Positions 37,166-46,056 are shown, counted from the first letter of the stretch. The stretch: 64,000 nucleotides of DNA from Microvirga alba (GCF_015694465.1 NZ_JADQDO010000005.1:219413-283412); one strand, 5' to 3'. Notes: generated from the sequence alone by a model not told the origin. Translations and numbers: made by a program.

Positions 37166-38698
37166 TTACAACGGAATATTGTCGTGCTTCTTCCACGGCC
37201 GCTCGACTTCCTTCGCGCGCAGCATCGCGAGCGCACGGGCGATGCGTCGGCGCGTTGAGTGCGGCATGATCACCTCGTCGATGTAGCCGCGCTCCGCCGC
37301 CACAAAGGGCGACATGAAGCGGTCCTCGTATTCCTTGGTGCGGGCGGCGATCTTGTCGGGATCGCCGATGTCGCTGCGGAAGATGATTTCCACCGCGCCC
37401 TTCGCGCCCATCACCGCGATCTGCGCGGTCGGCCAGGCGTAGTTCACGTCGCCGCCGACATGTTTGGAGGCCATGACGTCGTAGGCCCCGCCATAGGCTT
37501 TGCGCGTGATCACCGTCACCAGCGGCACGGTCGCCTCGGAGTAAGCAAACAAAAGCTTCGCGCCGTGCTTGATCAGGCCGCCATATTCCTGCGCCGTACC
37601 GGGCAGGAAGCCGGGCACGTCCTCGAAGGTCACGACCGGAATGTTGAACGCATCGCAGAAACGGATGAAGCGGGCCGCCTTGCGGGAGGCGTCGGAATCG
37701 AGCACGCCCGCCAGCACCATCGGCTGGTTCGCCACGATGCCGATGGTGCGGCCCTCGATGCGGGCGAAACCGGTGATGATGTTTTTGGCGAAGGCTTCCT
37801 GAATCTCGAAGAAGTCGCCCTCGTCCACGACTTTGAGAATCAGCTCCTTCATGTCGTAGGGCTTGTTCGGATTGTCGGGGATCAGCGTGTCGAGGCTGTC
37901 ATCGACCCGGTTCGGATCGTCGAAGCTCGGGATTTCCGGCGCGCCGTCGAGATTGTTCGCGGGCAGGAAATCGATCAGGCGGCGGACCTGCAGCAGCGCC
38001 TCGACATCGTTGTCGTAAGCGCCATCGGCCACGGACGACTTGGTGGTGTGAATCTTCGCGCCGCCGAGTTCTTCCGAGGTCACGGTTTCGTTGGTGACGG
38101 TCTTCACCACCTCCGGCCCGGTGACGAACATGTAGGAGCGGTCGCGCACCATGAAGATGAAGTCGGTCATGGCCGGCGAATAGACGTCGCCGCCAGCGCA
38201 TGGCCCCATGATGACCGAGATCTGCGGAATGACACCGGAGGCGATGACATTGCGCTTGAACACCTCGCCATAGCCGCCGAGCGCCGCGACGCCCTCCTGA
38301 ATGCGCGCGCCGCCCGCATCGAACAGGCCGATGATCGGCGCGCGCATCTTCAGCGCCATGTCCTGGATCTTGATGATCTTCTGGGCATGCGTCTCGGAGA
38401 GCGAGCCGCCGAAAACCGTGAAGTCCTTGGCGAAGACGAACACCGTGCGGCCATTGACCGTGCCCCAGCCGGTCACCACGCCGTCACCCGGGATCTTCAC
38501 CTTCTCCATGCCGAAATCGGTCGAGCGGTGCTCGACGAACATGTCGAACTCCTCGAACGAGCCGTGATCGAGCAGCAGCTCGATGCGCTCACGGGCGGTG
38601 AGCTTGCCGCGCGCATGCTGCGCCGCGATCCGCTTTTCGCCGCCGCCGAGCCGCGCCTGGGCACGCCTGTCTTCGAGCCGTTCGAGAATGTCTTTCAT
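37166..38698 (-). CDS. pccB: Propionyl-CoA carboxylase, carboxyltransferase (beta) subunit
   Basis: 510 aa from the ATG at 38698 (AGAGA upstream), the standard PccB length; a longer in-frame start at 38746 adds only a short acidic tail. N-terminal crotonase half: [26 protein letters not shown] and [17 protein letters not shown] (acyl-CoA site). C-terminal half: [20 protein letters not shown] and [22 protein letters not shown] (biotin site). The DVPGFLPG motif with an Asp at the biotin pocket is usual for propionyl-CoA rather than acetyl-CoA specificity. It partners with PccA, whose gene is 3.8 kb downstream. Confidence 0.94.
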   Translation of the reverse strand: MKDILERLEDRRAQARLGGGEKRIAAQHARGKLTARERIELLLDHGSFEEFDMFVEHRSTDFGMEKVKIPGDGVVTGWGTVNGRTVFVFAKDFTVFGGSLSETHAQKIIKIQDMALKMRAPIIGLFDAGGARIQEGVAALGGYGEVFKRNVIASGVIPQISVIMGPCAGGDVYSPAMTDFIFMVRDRSYMFVTGPEVVKTVTNETVTSEELGGAKIHTTKSSVADGAYDNDVEALLQVRRLIDFLPANNLDGAPEIPSFDDPNRVDDSLDTLIPDNPNKPYDMKELILKVVDEGDFFEIQEAFAKNIITGFARIEGRTIGIVANQPMVLAGVLDSDASRKAARFIRFCDAFNIPVVTFEDVPGFLPGTAQEYGGLIKHGAKLLFAYSEATVPLVTVITRKAYGGAYDVMASKHVGGDVNYAWPTAQIAVMGAKGAVEIIFRSDIGDPDKIAARTKEYEDRFMSPFVAAERGYIDEVIMPHSTRRRIARALAMLRAKEVERPWKKHDNIPL

Positions 38699-38854
38699 GC
38701 GTGATCTCTGAGCATCGAGAGAAGAACCTTCCTCATCGCTTAGCACAGCCGCGCGGGGCCAAACATCCCACTATGGATGTGCTCCACGTCACTTCGCGGG
38801 TCGGGACCGGAGGCTAGATAGCGCATGTAACGTTATCCCATAAAGTGGCAAAAC

Positions 38855-39232
38855 ATGAAGCATATCCACACAATCGCGGCCTTCGCCGCCGTCACATCGC
38901 TGACCGTCGCCGGGTGCGCGAGCCGCTCTGAGGACGTGGCGGCATCCTATGTCTCGCCGATCTCCTACCAGAGCTATACCTGCAAGGAATTGAGCCAAGA
39001 GGCCCAGCGCCTGAGCGGTGCCGCAGCGGCAGCGGCTGGTGCGCAGGATTCGCAGCGCACGAAGGACACGGTGGCGACCACCGCCGCAGTCGTCATCTTC
39101 TGGCCGGCAGCTTTCTTCGTCGGTGGCGACAATGCCAAGACGGCGGAACTGGCGCGCCTCAAAGGTCAGATGCAGGCCATCGAGCAAGCCGCCATCCAGA
39201 AGAAGTGCGGCATCAGCTTCCAGCGCGGTTAA
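38855..39232 (+). CDS. Small lipoprotein with a hydrophobic hairpin
   Basis: 125 aa with a clear lipoprotein signal (MKHIHTIAAFAAVTSLTVAGC; lipid-bearing Cys21). Mature features: a Cys-containing helix (YTCKELSQEAQRLSGAAAAAAG), a hydrophobic span VVIFWPAAFFVGG (about residues 80-92) and a helix ending IQKKCGISFQ. The alternation of helices around a hydrophobic segment is seen in small envelope lipoproteins of uncertain role, some of them phage- or secretion-related. No family is certain. It has a separate, plus-strand position between pccB and the convergent ATP12 gene. Confidence 0.7.
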   Translation: MKHIHTIAAFAAVTSLTVAGCASRSEDVAASYVSPISYQSYTCKELSQEAQRLSGAAAAAAGAQDSQRTKDTVATTAAVVIFWPAAFFVGGDNAKTAELARLKGQMQAIEQAAIQKKCGISFQRG

Positions 39233-39279
39233 TCAAGCTCCGTTGGCCGTCGGCGAGAACATCGCCGGCGGCTTCTTTT

Positions 39280-40062
39280 CTATCGGGCGACCAGATTGAA
39301 AACCTGCGAGGCCGCGCGAAAATCGGCTTCGCGCCTGCGGCGGCGCTCCATCGCCTCGTAATCCTCGCCCCAGACGCTTTCCTGGAACAGCTCGTCCACA
39401 TGGGCGGCGGCCCACGCCTGCTCCACATCGATCGCTTGCGAGGCATGAGCGAGCGAAATCAGCACCGACCCGCTGAGCGTCGTCATCACGTGCAAGGCCG
39501 CCAGAGCGAAGGGCGAGTCGAAATCCTCGATAGCCTTGCGAAGGGCCGCGACGGCTTCATCCGGCTGCGCCACGTGCATCACGCCCTCGGCGAGCGCGAA
39601 GCGCGCGCCATGCACCTCCCTCGCCCAATCGAGAATCGGAGCCCACGCGGCGTCCTGCGCTTCGGCCAGACGCGCCGGCTCGCCCACGCGATAGCAGATC
39701 AGATCGGACCCAGCGTAGCGAGCCAGATCGTCGATCACCTCGACCTTCCGGGGCGCGACGCCGTCGATGGCGGAGTTGACGATGCGGGTCACCGGCATGG
39801 TGGCCGGATCGATCTCCGCTCCCTGTCCAGCCCATTCGGCCGCCAAGGCCTCCGCGAGGCCGCGAGAGGGCACCGCCAGGGCCTGACGGCCGGGCGTCTT
39901 CGCCGTGCGGCCATCGAGGGTGAGAAAATGCAAGCCGTCGCGCGCCTCGACGCTCGCTTCCTTATAGAAGCGCTTCGGCAAGGGCGGTTTCATCCCCGCC
40001 TGCGCAGCGCGCATCGGGTTGGGCTCGTCGGTCGGGGGGAACCAGTCTCGTTGATCGGTCAT
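39280..40062 (-). CDS. ATP12-family F1-ATPase assembly chaperone
   Basis: 260 aa, close to the length of alphaproteobacterial ATP12 proteins. N-terminal region: KRFYKEASVEARDGLHFLTLDGRTAKTPGRQ. Core: LAEALAAEWAGQGAEIDP and MPVTRIVNSAIDGV, then DLICYRVGEPARLAEAQDAAWAPILDW, all family hallmarks. In mitochondria Atp12 guides F1 alpha-subunit assembly, and the bacterial ortholog is thought to do likewise. Its ATG overlaps the stop of the upstream HAD gene (ATGA), so HAD, ATP12 and the GNAT gene form one translationally coupled operon. Confidence 0.93.
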   Translation of the reverse strand: MTDQRDWFPPTDEPNPMRAAQAGMKPPLPKRFYKEASVEARDGLHFLTLDGRTAKTPGRQALAVPSRGLAEALAAEWAGQGAEIDPATMPVTRIVNSAIDGVAPRKVEVIDDLARYAGSDLICYRVGEPARLAEAQDAAWAPILDWAREVHGARFALAEGVMHVAQPDEAVAALRKAIEDFDSPFALAALHVMTTLSGSVLISLAHASQAIDVEQAWAAAHVDELFQESVWGEDYEAMERRRRREADFRAASQVFNLVAR

Positions 40063-40757
40063 GACAGTGACATGGGAGCGGGATTGGCCGCCTGCGAGGG
40101 GGACCTGAGAAAACCGGTCAGGATCGTCCCAAGCTCGGCATAGGAATCGACGATATGGTGAGCCCCGGCCTCATTGAGCGCCGTCACCGGCTGGAAGCCC
40201 CAGGACACGCCGACCGGCAGCACGCCTGCCGCGCGGGCCATCGCCATGTCGAAGCTCGAATCGCCGATCATCAACGTCTCATGCGGCTCGACGCCGACTT
40301 CGGCCATCGCCTGCTGGATCATCGCCGGATGGGGCTTCGAGGGCGCATCATCCGCCGTCTGGATGGTGGAGAAAACGCCGTGCCACTCATGGCGTTCGAG
40401 CAGATGCGCCACGCCGCGCCGGGTTTTGCCGGTCGCAATCCCCAAGATCACGTCCTCGCGCTTGCTTAGCCAATCGAGGCAGTCGAGAGCACCGGGGAAC
40501 AGCGGTTCGGCATGAGCCGGGTCCAACCGCAGCGTCGCGAAAGCGTCCTTGTAGGATTGAGTCAGGCTCTCGACCGGCGCATGCGGCCCTGCAAGCATGG
40601 TGAAGGCCTCGATGAGGGACAGACCGACGATCGAGAGCGACCGCTCCCGGCTCGGCGCTTCCAATCCATGCGCGGCGAAGGCGACCTGCTGCGCGGCAAC
40701 AATGATGTTTTGACTATCGACGAGCGTGCCGTCGACATCGAAGAGAACGAGTTTCAT
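40059..40757 (-). CDS. HAD-superfamily hydrolase, phosphoglycolate-phosphatase-like
   Basis: 232 aa from the ATG at 40757; an in-frame start at 40805 precedes the motif with a basic tail and is rejected. HAD motif I is MKLVLFDVDGTLVDSQ (nucleophile Asp8), motif II IATGKTRRG (Thr/Ser near 118), motif III around KPHPAM (Lys near 150), motif IV LMIGDSSFDMAMA (Asp pair near 172). The cap is the helical C1 type (IA subfamily), as in phosphoglycolate and pyrophosphate phosphatases. Conserved position next to ATP12 in rhizobia. Overlaps the GNAT gene upstream and ATP12 downstream by 4 bp each. Confidence 0.92.
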   Translation of the reverse strand: MKLVLFDVDGTLVDSQNIIVAAQQVAFAAHGLEAPSRERSLSIVGLSLIEAFTMLAGPHAPVESLTQSYKDAFATLRLDPAHAEPLFPGALDCLDWLSKREDVILGIATGKTRRGVAHLLERHEWHGVFSTIQTADDAPSKPHPAMIQQAMAEVGVEPHETLMIGDSSFDMAMARAAGVLPVGVSWGFQPVTALNEAGAHHIVDSYAELGTILTGFLRSPSQAANPAPMSLS

Positions 40758-41347
40758 GGGCGATCCGTCATCCGCCGCTCGAGCCCGGCCTTCACGGCGG
40801 GCCATTCCTCGCGGATAATGCTGTAGACGACCGTATCGCGGACATGCCCGTCCGGCATGATCATGTGTTGTCGCAGGATGCCGTCGAGCTTGGCTCCCAG
40901 GCGCTCGATGGCCGTGCGGGACTGATCGTTGAGGCGATGCGTCCGAAGCTCCACGGCGAGACAGTCGAGGTTTTCAAACGCATGGCGGAGCATCAAGAAC
41001 TTCGCATGAGTGTTGACGAAGGTCCGCTGCCACGATCCGGCGATCCAGGTGGTGCCGATTTCGACCCGATGGTTGGCGGCATCGATATTCATATATCGCG
41101 TGCAACCCGCGACGCGCCCGCCGTCTTTCACGACCGTCGTGAAAGGAAGCGCCAACCCGGCGGCCTGAAGCTCCAGAGCCTTTTGCACATAGGCCGCAAA
41201 GCCCTCCGGCCTCGGCACGGTCGTGGTCTTCTTTTCCCACTGGGCCCCGTCGGCCGCCGCCTCAGCCAAGGCGGGAATATCCTCGACGCTTAAAGGCCGC
41301 AGGACAAGCTTGTCCGTCGAAAGCGTCACGGGTTCGATATGAAGCAT
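40754..41347 (-). CDS. GNAT-family N-acetyltransferase
   Basis: 197 aa in the style of the RimJ/YjcF-like acetyltransferases: LSTDKLVLRPLSVEDIPALAEAA at the start, VAGCTRYMNIDAANHRVEIGTTWIAGSWQRTFVNTH in the middle (acetyl-CoA binding beta-alpha region about 80-120), and LRTHRLNDQSRTAIERLGAKLDGILRQHMIMPDG near the end. The last motif, Asn-x-x-Ser-x-x-Ala, is typical of ribosomal-alanine acetyltransferase relatives. It is the first gene of the coupled set with the HAD and ATP12 genes. The substrate is unknown. Confidence 0.9.
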   Translation of the reverse strand: MLHIEPVTLSTDKLVLRPLSVEDIPALAEAAADGAQWEKKTTTVPRPEGFAAYVQKALELQAAGLALPFTTVVKDGGRVAGCTRYMNIDAANHRVEIGTTWIAGSWQRTFVNTHAKFLMLRHAFENLDCLAVELRTHRLNDQSRTAIERLGAKLDGILRQHMIMPDGHVRDTVVYSIIREEWPAVKAGLERRMTDRP

Positions 41348-41475
41348 GATTCAAGCGCCTGTTCGTCTGCCGCGTTGTCCTTCATCGTGGACCACATCGC
41401 AACAGTCAAACAGCGCTGATCGGGAGGCTGGTCTGCCTCCCGATCATGTGTCGCAGCGGATATGCAAGTCCCGCC

Positions 41476-41931
41476 CTAGTGAAACAGGTAGATGACCCCC
41501 GGCAGGCTCAGCGCGAGACCGGCCAAGGCCCATGCTCCGAGACGCCAATTGGCGTCCGTCATCGTATTGCGCAGCCGTTGGGCGAACGAAGACGCTTCCA
41601 TGTGTCGCCCACTGAGGCAGGAGCACAGGGCATAATGCGCCTGTCCGTCGGACAGCTCGAAGAAGTTCATGGCATCGCCGAGCCTGTCGCTCCCCAGGCC
41701 GTCGGCCCGCAGAACCGGATCTTCGAAGGCAACTGTCAGGGGTGAGTTGTCTTCCCGAATGAGAGCCCGCTCCTCCGGTGGCTTGTATTCGATTTCGCCA
41801 AGAGAGTTCAGCCGCCGTGTCGGATCGCGCTCGAGAAGCCCGATCCAACGTTCGAGACGCTCTTGCCGGGTCAATGATCTCGGCTGAACGTCGGCGACGG
41901 TACGGAGCTGATCAAGATGCTTGTGTTCCAT
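41476..41931 (-). CDS. Hypothetical protein with C-terminal membrane helix (151 aa)
   Basis: Starts at the ATG at 41931 with an excellent AGGAGGAGATCG site, preferred over 41964. The N-terminal region (LTRQERLERWIGLLERDPTRRLNSLGEIEYKPPEERALIRE) is helical and acidic/basic mixed. The middle has a Cys pair (ALCSCLSGRHM), and the C-terminus is one membrane helix (LGAWALAGLALSLPGVIYLF), so it is a probable tail-anchored protein. No family is recognised. It sits in the gap where the rluC/GNAT order is broken. Confidence 0.65.
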   Translation of the reverse strand: MEHKHLDQLRTVADVQPRSLTRQERLERWIGLLERDPTRRLNSLGEIEYKPPEERALIREDNSPLTVAFEDPVLRADGLGSDRLGDAMNFFELSDGQAHYALCSCLSGRHMEASSFAQRLRNTMTDANWRLGAWALAGLALSLPGVIYLFH

Positions 41932-42051
41932 CGATCTCCTCCTTCCAAAGACCCAGCCCGCCATAGCGGCGGACTGAGATATTGGAGGATAACGCGGTCG
42001 GGCGGCAAAAGTGCGACCCGACGGAGATCAGAGGAAGGAAGCGGAGCTTTA

Positions 42052-42086
42052 GAGTCTGATCCTGACCGACATCAGGATTAGACCTC
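42052..42086. repeat. Hairpin GAGTCTGATCCTGA...TCAGGATTAGACCTC
   Basis: An imperfect inverted repeat (about 14 bp arms, 6-nt loop CCGACA). The left arm shares GAGTCTGAT with the perfect hairpin at 54007-54046. It is followed after about 15 bp by a second palindrome (42102-42146). Confidence 0.5.
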
Positions 42087-42101
42087 TCAATATTTGATCG
42101 C

Positions 42102-42146
42102 GCATGATCTTTTCGGAAACCCGGGCTCCACTTTCCCGGATCTTGC
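42102..42146. repeat. Palindromic intergenic repeat (GCATGATC...GGATC type), copy 1
   Basis: GCATGATCTTTTCGGAAACC, then CGGGCTCCACTTTCCCGGATC and TTGC, ending at the base before the rluC stop codon. Related copies occur at 54061-54103 and 55543-55587. A short hyphenated palindrome of this consensus recurs in many Hyphomicrobiales genomes. Confidence 0.65.
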
Positions 42147-43400
42147 TTACTCTTCCGGCGCGTCGATGATCGGATCGTAGCGGCCGACATCGAAGCCGAG
42201 CAGGTTGAAACTCTGCTGGATATGCGGCGGCAGCGGCGCGGTGACGTCGATGGGCTTGCCCGTCCGGGGATGGGCGATGACGATACGCCGCGCCAAAAGA
42301 TGCAGCTTGTTCTGAATTCCGCCCGGCAACTCCCAGTTCTCGATGTCGAAATACTTCGGATCGCCGACGATGGGATGGCCGATATGCGCCGCGTGGGCGC
42401 GCAGCTGGTGAGTGCGGCCGGTGACAGGCTTCAGCGAGAGCCAGGCGAGCTTGTGCGCCGCCGTGTCGACCACAGCGTAATAAGTCAGCGCGTGGCTGGC
42501 GCCCTCGTCGCCATGGCGGGCGACCTTCATGCGGGAATCGCCCTCGCCGCCCTCTTCCTTGGCGAGATAGGTCGAGATTCGTCCCTGCCGCACGCGGGGG
42601 ACACCGGCGACCAGCGCCCAATAGATCTTGCGCGTGGTGCGTGCGCGGAAGGACTTCGCCATGGTGGAAGCCGCAAAGCGCGTCTTGGCGATGACGAGGC
42701 AGCCCGCCGTGTCCTTATCGAGCCGGTGCACGAGGCGCGGCTTTTGCCCCTCGGCATCGCGTAGGGATTCAAGCAGACCGTCCACATGGCGCGTGGTGCC
42801 CGAGCCGCCCTGGACCGCCAGCCCCATGGGCTTGTTGATGACGAGAACGTCCTTGTCCTCATAGAGCGTGATCGACTTCAGGAACTCCTGATCGTCCTGA
42901 TCTTTCGCGGAGCTGCGCGACACCGGCCTCGGCTGGTCAAGCTTCAGCGGCGGTACGCGGACCTTCTGGCCAGCGACCAGTCGCTCGTTCGGCTTAGCCC
43001 GCTTGCCATCGACGCGCAGTTCGCCCTTGCGGACGATGCGTTGAATGTGGGTGAAGGCCAGTTGCGGGAAACGCGCGACGAGAAACCGATCGATGCGCAT
43101 ATCCGCTTCATCGGGCTCGACCGTGAGGGTCTGCACGCCCGTCGCCAAGGTCTCCTGCGCGGCAGCCTTCGCCTGCGCCCGCGTCGGCTGGCGCGGAGCC
43201 TCCGTCGCGGGCTTGGGCCGTGGCGCGGGCGCGGGGCGCGCCGCCGCCTTACTCACGGCCGCCTTGCTCACGGGCTTCGATGTCCGTTGCTTTGCTGGCG
43301 CGCTCGAGCGCGCGGGCTTGTCATCACGGGAGCGAAAGCCCTGCCGTGATCCCGCTCGCCCGCCGCGAGCACCATTTCGTCCTGAACCGTTATTCGTCAT
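42147..43400 (-). CDS. rluC: RluA-family 23S rRNA pseudouridine synthase, RluC-like
   Basis: 417 aa from the ATG at 43400, preferred over an in-frame codon at 43436. A long basic, Ala/Pro/Lys-rich N-terminal extension (about residues 1-95) is followed by an S4 domain (MRIDRFLVARFPQLAF, VRKGELRVDGKRAKPNERL, about 100-160). The catalytic domain carries the RluA motif RLVHRLDKDTAGCLVIAKT with the nucleophile Asp near 240. It isomerises uridines (in E. coli 955, 2504, 2580) of 23S rRNA. The low-complexity N-terminus, longer than the usual RluC, may aid RNA contact. Its position near crcB and rarA is a conserved rhizobial neighbourhood. Confidence 0.93.
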   Translation of the reverse strand: MTNNGSGRNGARGGRAGSRQGFRSRDDKPARSSAPAKQRTSKPVSKAAVSKAAARPAPAPRPKPATEAPRQPTRAQAKAAAQETLATGVQTLTVEPDEADMRIDRFLVARFPQLAFTHIQRIVRKGELRVDGKRAKPNERLVAGQKVRVPPLKLDQPRPVSRSSAKDQDDQEFLKSITLYEDKDVLVINKPMGLAVQGGSGTTRHVDGLLESLRDAEGQKPRLVHRLDKDTAGCLVIAKTRFAASTMAKSFRARTTRKIYWALVAGVPRVRQGRISTYLAKEEGGEGDSRMKVARHGDEGASHALTYYAVVDTAAHKLAWLSLKPVTGRTHQLRAHAAHIGHPIVGDPKYFDIENWELPGGIQNKLHLLARRIVIAHPRTGKPIDVTAPLPPHIQQSFNLLGFDVGRYDPIIDAPEE

Positions 43401-43474
43401 GAGAATGTGGGTATCAGAGCGCCGCGCGGGCGGCAATCAAGCGATGGAGATCAATCCAACTTCTTCATGAAGAA

Positions 43475-43502
43475 CGCCCAGCGCCCAGGAGAGCGCCGGG
43501 CG
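43475..43502 (-). terminator. Hairpin after the Gly/His-rich protein gene
   Basis: Inverted repeat CGCCCgGCGC / GCGCtGGGCG with an internal mismatch, about 45 bp after the stop on the minus strand, followed by TTCTTC. A moderate terminator candidate. Confidence 0.4.
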
Positions 43503-43546
43503 ACGGAAAAGTCATGCCTCTCGACGAGCCGCCTTAGATACCCCGC

Positions 43547-44113
43547 TCAATAGTCGCAAACCAGCGCGCGGCGCCAGACAACGGATCCCCACGGGTTCAC
43601 GATACGACGGCGCACGTAATAGCAATCCTCGCCATACCCGGTGTCGTAGTAGGGATAGTCGTAATAGGGATAGTCGTAGGCCAGACCACCCAGGATCGCA
43701 CCGCTGCCAAGTCCAACCGCGAATGCATTGTTATTGAAGAAGCGGTGCCCGTGGAAGAAGAAGGGATGGTGCACGAAGGCTGTCCGGTTAGAAAAGAAGG
43801 GGCGGTGTACGAAGAATGCTCGGTTCCCGACGAAGGGGCGGCCTGCAAAGGCCGGATGGACGCCGCCGCGGAAGCCCGGATGCAGGAAAATGGGTGGGCG
43901 GAACCCGCCGCCCCCTCCGTGGAACCCACCAACCCCGCCATGGAACCCGCCGAATCCTCCTCCGTGGAAACCACCGAACCCTCCTCCGTGGAAACCACCG
44001 AACCCTCCCATACGCGCTTCTGCCGGCGCGGCGAGCGCTATGGCGCTGACACCGAACACGGCGGCTGCGAGCAAGGCCTTGGAACTCGTCTTAAACTGGG
44101 ATGCGAAACGCAT
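43547..44113 (-). CDS. Gly/His/Phe-rich exported protein
   Basis: 188 aa with GGAGGACATTGTT before the ATG at 44113. A signal peptide (MRFASQFKTSSKALLAAAVFGVSAIALAAPAEA) precedes four tandem GGFHGGG-type units (residues about 35-70), then Phe/His/Pro-rich repeats (HRPFFSNR, HHPFFFHGHRFF), and a Tyr-rich region (YDYPYYDYPYYD) with two or three cysteines near the C-terminus. Low-complexity His/Gly-rich exported proteins often bind metals such as Ni, Zn or Cu, but this is inference. It is inserted between crcB and rluC, which are adjacent in related genomes. Confidence 0.8.
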   Translation of the reverse strand: MRFASQFKTSSKALLAAAVFGVSAIALAAPAEARMGGFGGFHGGGFGGFHGGGFGGFHGGVGGFHGGGGGFRPPIFLHPGFRGGVHPAFAGRPFVGNRAFFVHRPFFSNRTAFVHHPFFFHGHRFFNNNAFAVGLGSGAILGGLAYDYPYYDYPYYDTGYGEDCYYVRRRIVNPWGSVVWRRALVCDY

Positions 44114-44304
44114 AACAATGTCCTCCGATCAGGACGTTCTGACCTTTCTCCAGAAGAACACTTGAGACGACGAGTTATTCAAATGACGGGACATCATGAC
44201 GCTGGAACAGGGACCGAAAGGTGAACACTCTTCCGTGATCATCGATGCTCGTTGCGATCCATCGCCCGCGCCTCCGGTCGGAGCATGCTTTTCCGGACGA
44301 AACT

Positions 44305-44691
44305 CTAGGACGCCATCGCGCGGATGAGCATCAGTCCCGACACGAGCCCTGCAAGGGACAGCAGGACCGAGGCCGCGACGTAAGCGGCGGCGAGACCGGC
44401 ATCGCCCCGCTCCCAGATGAGCACGGCGTCGAGGGAGAAAGCCGAAAAAGTGGTGAACCCGCCGAGAATGCCAGTGGTGAGGAACAGGCGCAGATGCTGG
44501 CTCCACCCCTCCCCGGCCTTGAAGGCCAGCCAGCCAACGATGACTCCCATGATGAAGGAGCCAAGGATGTTGACAGTCAGCGTCCCCCACGGGAACGCGA
44601 TGCCGCAATAGCGGGCGCAACCGAGATTGACCCCATGGCGCAGAGCGCCGCCGATCCCGGCACCGAGGAAGACGAGAAGATACGACTGCAT
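44305..44691 (-). CDS. crcB: Fluoride-specific ion channel CrcB (Fluc)
   Basis: 128 aa with four membrane helices, the length of a single Fluc subunit. Diagnostic motifs: GAGIGGALRHGVNLGCAR at the first helix (conserved Arg), GTLTVNILGSFIMGVIVG (the conserved Asn), and LTTGILGGFTTFSAFSLDAV with the GGxTTFSTF-like signature that forms the phenylalanine box and sodium site. The dual-topology dimer exports fluoride. There is only 48 bp between rarA and crcB, so a fluoride riboswitch in front of it is not possible here; it is probably constitutively cotranscribed with rarA. Confidence 0.95.
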   Translation of the reverse strand: MQSYLLVFLGAGIGGALRHGVNLGCARYCGIAFPWGTLTVNILGSFIMGVIVGWLAFKAGEGWSQHLRLFLTTGILGGFTTFSAFSLDAVLIWERGDAGLAAAYVAASVLLSLAGLVSGLMLIRAMAS

Positions 44692-44739
44692 GGCTTCTAG
44701 CTTAACACTTCCTCGCGACGGCTCCAGGATTGAAACGGC

Positions 44740-46056
44740 TCAAACCTCGCCGTCCCGTCGTTCACGTCGCAACCGTGCCCACCACTCCAGCCGCTTCTTG
44801 ATCTCCCGCTCGAAGCCCCGATCCACCGGCTCGTAGAATTGCTGTGCTCCCAGCTTCTCCGGCCAGTAATCCTGGCCCGAAAACGCATCCGGTTCGTCGT
44901 GGTCGTAGCGGTAGGTCGCGCCGTAGCCGATCTGCTTCATCAGCTTGGTCGGCGCGTTGAGAATGGTTTTGGGCGGCATGAGGGAGCCGTGCTCCTTCGC
45001 TACCTGGGTTGCTGCCTTGTAGGCTGTGTAAACGGCGTTCGATTTCGGCGCGGTGGCGAGATAGACCGCGGCCTGCGCCAAGGCGAGTTCGCCCTCGGGG
45101 GAGCCAAGGAAGTCGAACGCGTCCTTGGCCGCATTGGCGATGACGACGGCCTGCGGGTCGGCCAACCCGATATCCTCAACCGCCATGCGGACCAGACGGC
45201 GCGCGATGAACAGCCGGTCCTCGCCGGCATCGAGCATGCGAGCGAGGTAGTAGAGCGCCGCATTCGGATCGGACCCACGAATTGTTTTGTGCAGGGCGGA
45301 GATGAGGTTGTAGTGGCCCTCCTGCCCCTTGTCGTAGATCGGCGCGCGGCGCTGGATGATCTCCTGCAACTGCTCCGCGTCAAACATTTCGCCGGGTTTT
45401 GCCGAACGCCAGACCTCTTCCGCGAGGGTCAGCACCGCCCGTCCATCCCCATCGGCCATGCGCACGAGAGAGGCCCGTGCCTCCTCATCGAGCGGCAAGG
45501 ATTTTCCGGTGACCTCCTCGGCCCGGAGCAGGATTTTCCCGATCGCCTCCTCGTCGAGCGCCTTGAAGATTAGCACCCGCGCCCGGGAGAGGAGCGCCGC
45601 GTTCAGCTCGAAGGACGGGTTTTCCGTCGTAGCACCCACCAGGGTGATCGTGCCGTCCTCCATGACAGGCAGGAAGGCGTCGAGCTGTGCCCGGTTGAAG
45701 CGATGGATCTCGTCGACGAAGAGGAGCGTCCCCGTTCCCATGGAGCGGCGATGGCGGGCCGCTTCAAAGACCTTCTTGAGATCGGCCACACCGGAGAAGA
45801 TTGCCGAGATCTGCTCGAAATGCAGATCCGTCTCATGCGCGAGAAGTCGCGCCACCGTCGTCTTGCCGGTGCCCGGTGGTCCCCAGAACACCAGCGAGCC
45901 GAGGGACTTCGAGGCGATGAGTCGCGTCAGAATACCATCGTGCCCAACCAGATGATCCTGCCCCACGACCTCTGACAGCTTGGTCGGCCGCATCCGGTCG
46001 GCGAGAGGCCGAGGCGCGTTCTGGTCGAGGCCGGCGGATGCGAAGAGGTCACTCAT
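44740..46056 (-). CDS. rarA: Replication-associated recombination protein A (RarA/MgsA)
   Basis: 438 aa AAA+ ATPase of the clamp-loader group. Walker A FWGPPGTGKTTVARLLA near residue 55, Walker B LLFVDEIHRFNRAQ near 110, sensor-1 LVGATTENPSFELNAALLSRA near 138, and the C-terminal tetramerisation domain with DAGEDRLFIARRLVRMAVEDIG and KEHGSLMPPKTILNAPTKLMK. RarA acts with SSB at stalled forks and in post-replicative repair. Its ATG overlaps the stop of the upstream GNAT gene by 4 bp, so it is coupled to it. CrcB follows. Confidence 0.96.
   Translation of the reverse strand: MSDLFASAGLDQNAPRPLADRMRPTKLSEVVGQDHLVGHDGILTRLIASKSLGSLVFWGPPGTGKTTVARLLAHETDLHFEQISAIFSGVADLKKVFEAARHRRSMGTGTLLFVDEIHRFNRAQLDAFLPVMEDGTITLVGATTENPSFELNAALLSRARVLIFKALDEEAIGKILLRAEEVTGKSLPLDEEARASLVRMADGDGRAVLTLAEEVWRSAKPGEMFDAEQLQEIIQRRAPIYDKGQEGHYNLISALHKTIRGSDPNAALYYLARMLDAGEDRLFIARRLVRMAVEDIGLADPQAVVIANAAKDAFDFLGSPEGELALAQAAVYLATAPKSNAVYTAYKAATQVAKEHGSLMPPKTILNAPTKLMKQIGYGATYRYDHDEPDAFSGQDYWPEKLGAQQFYEPVDRGFEREIKKRLEWWARLRRERRDGEV

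Noticed and set aside
44692..44739. Fluoride riboswitch in front of crcB
   Set aside because: Only 48 bp separate rarA from crcB, too little for the aptamer plus expression platform, and no crcB-motif pseudoknot is seen.
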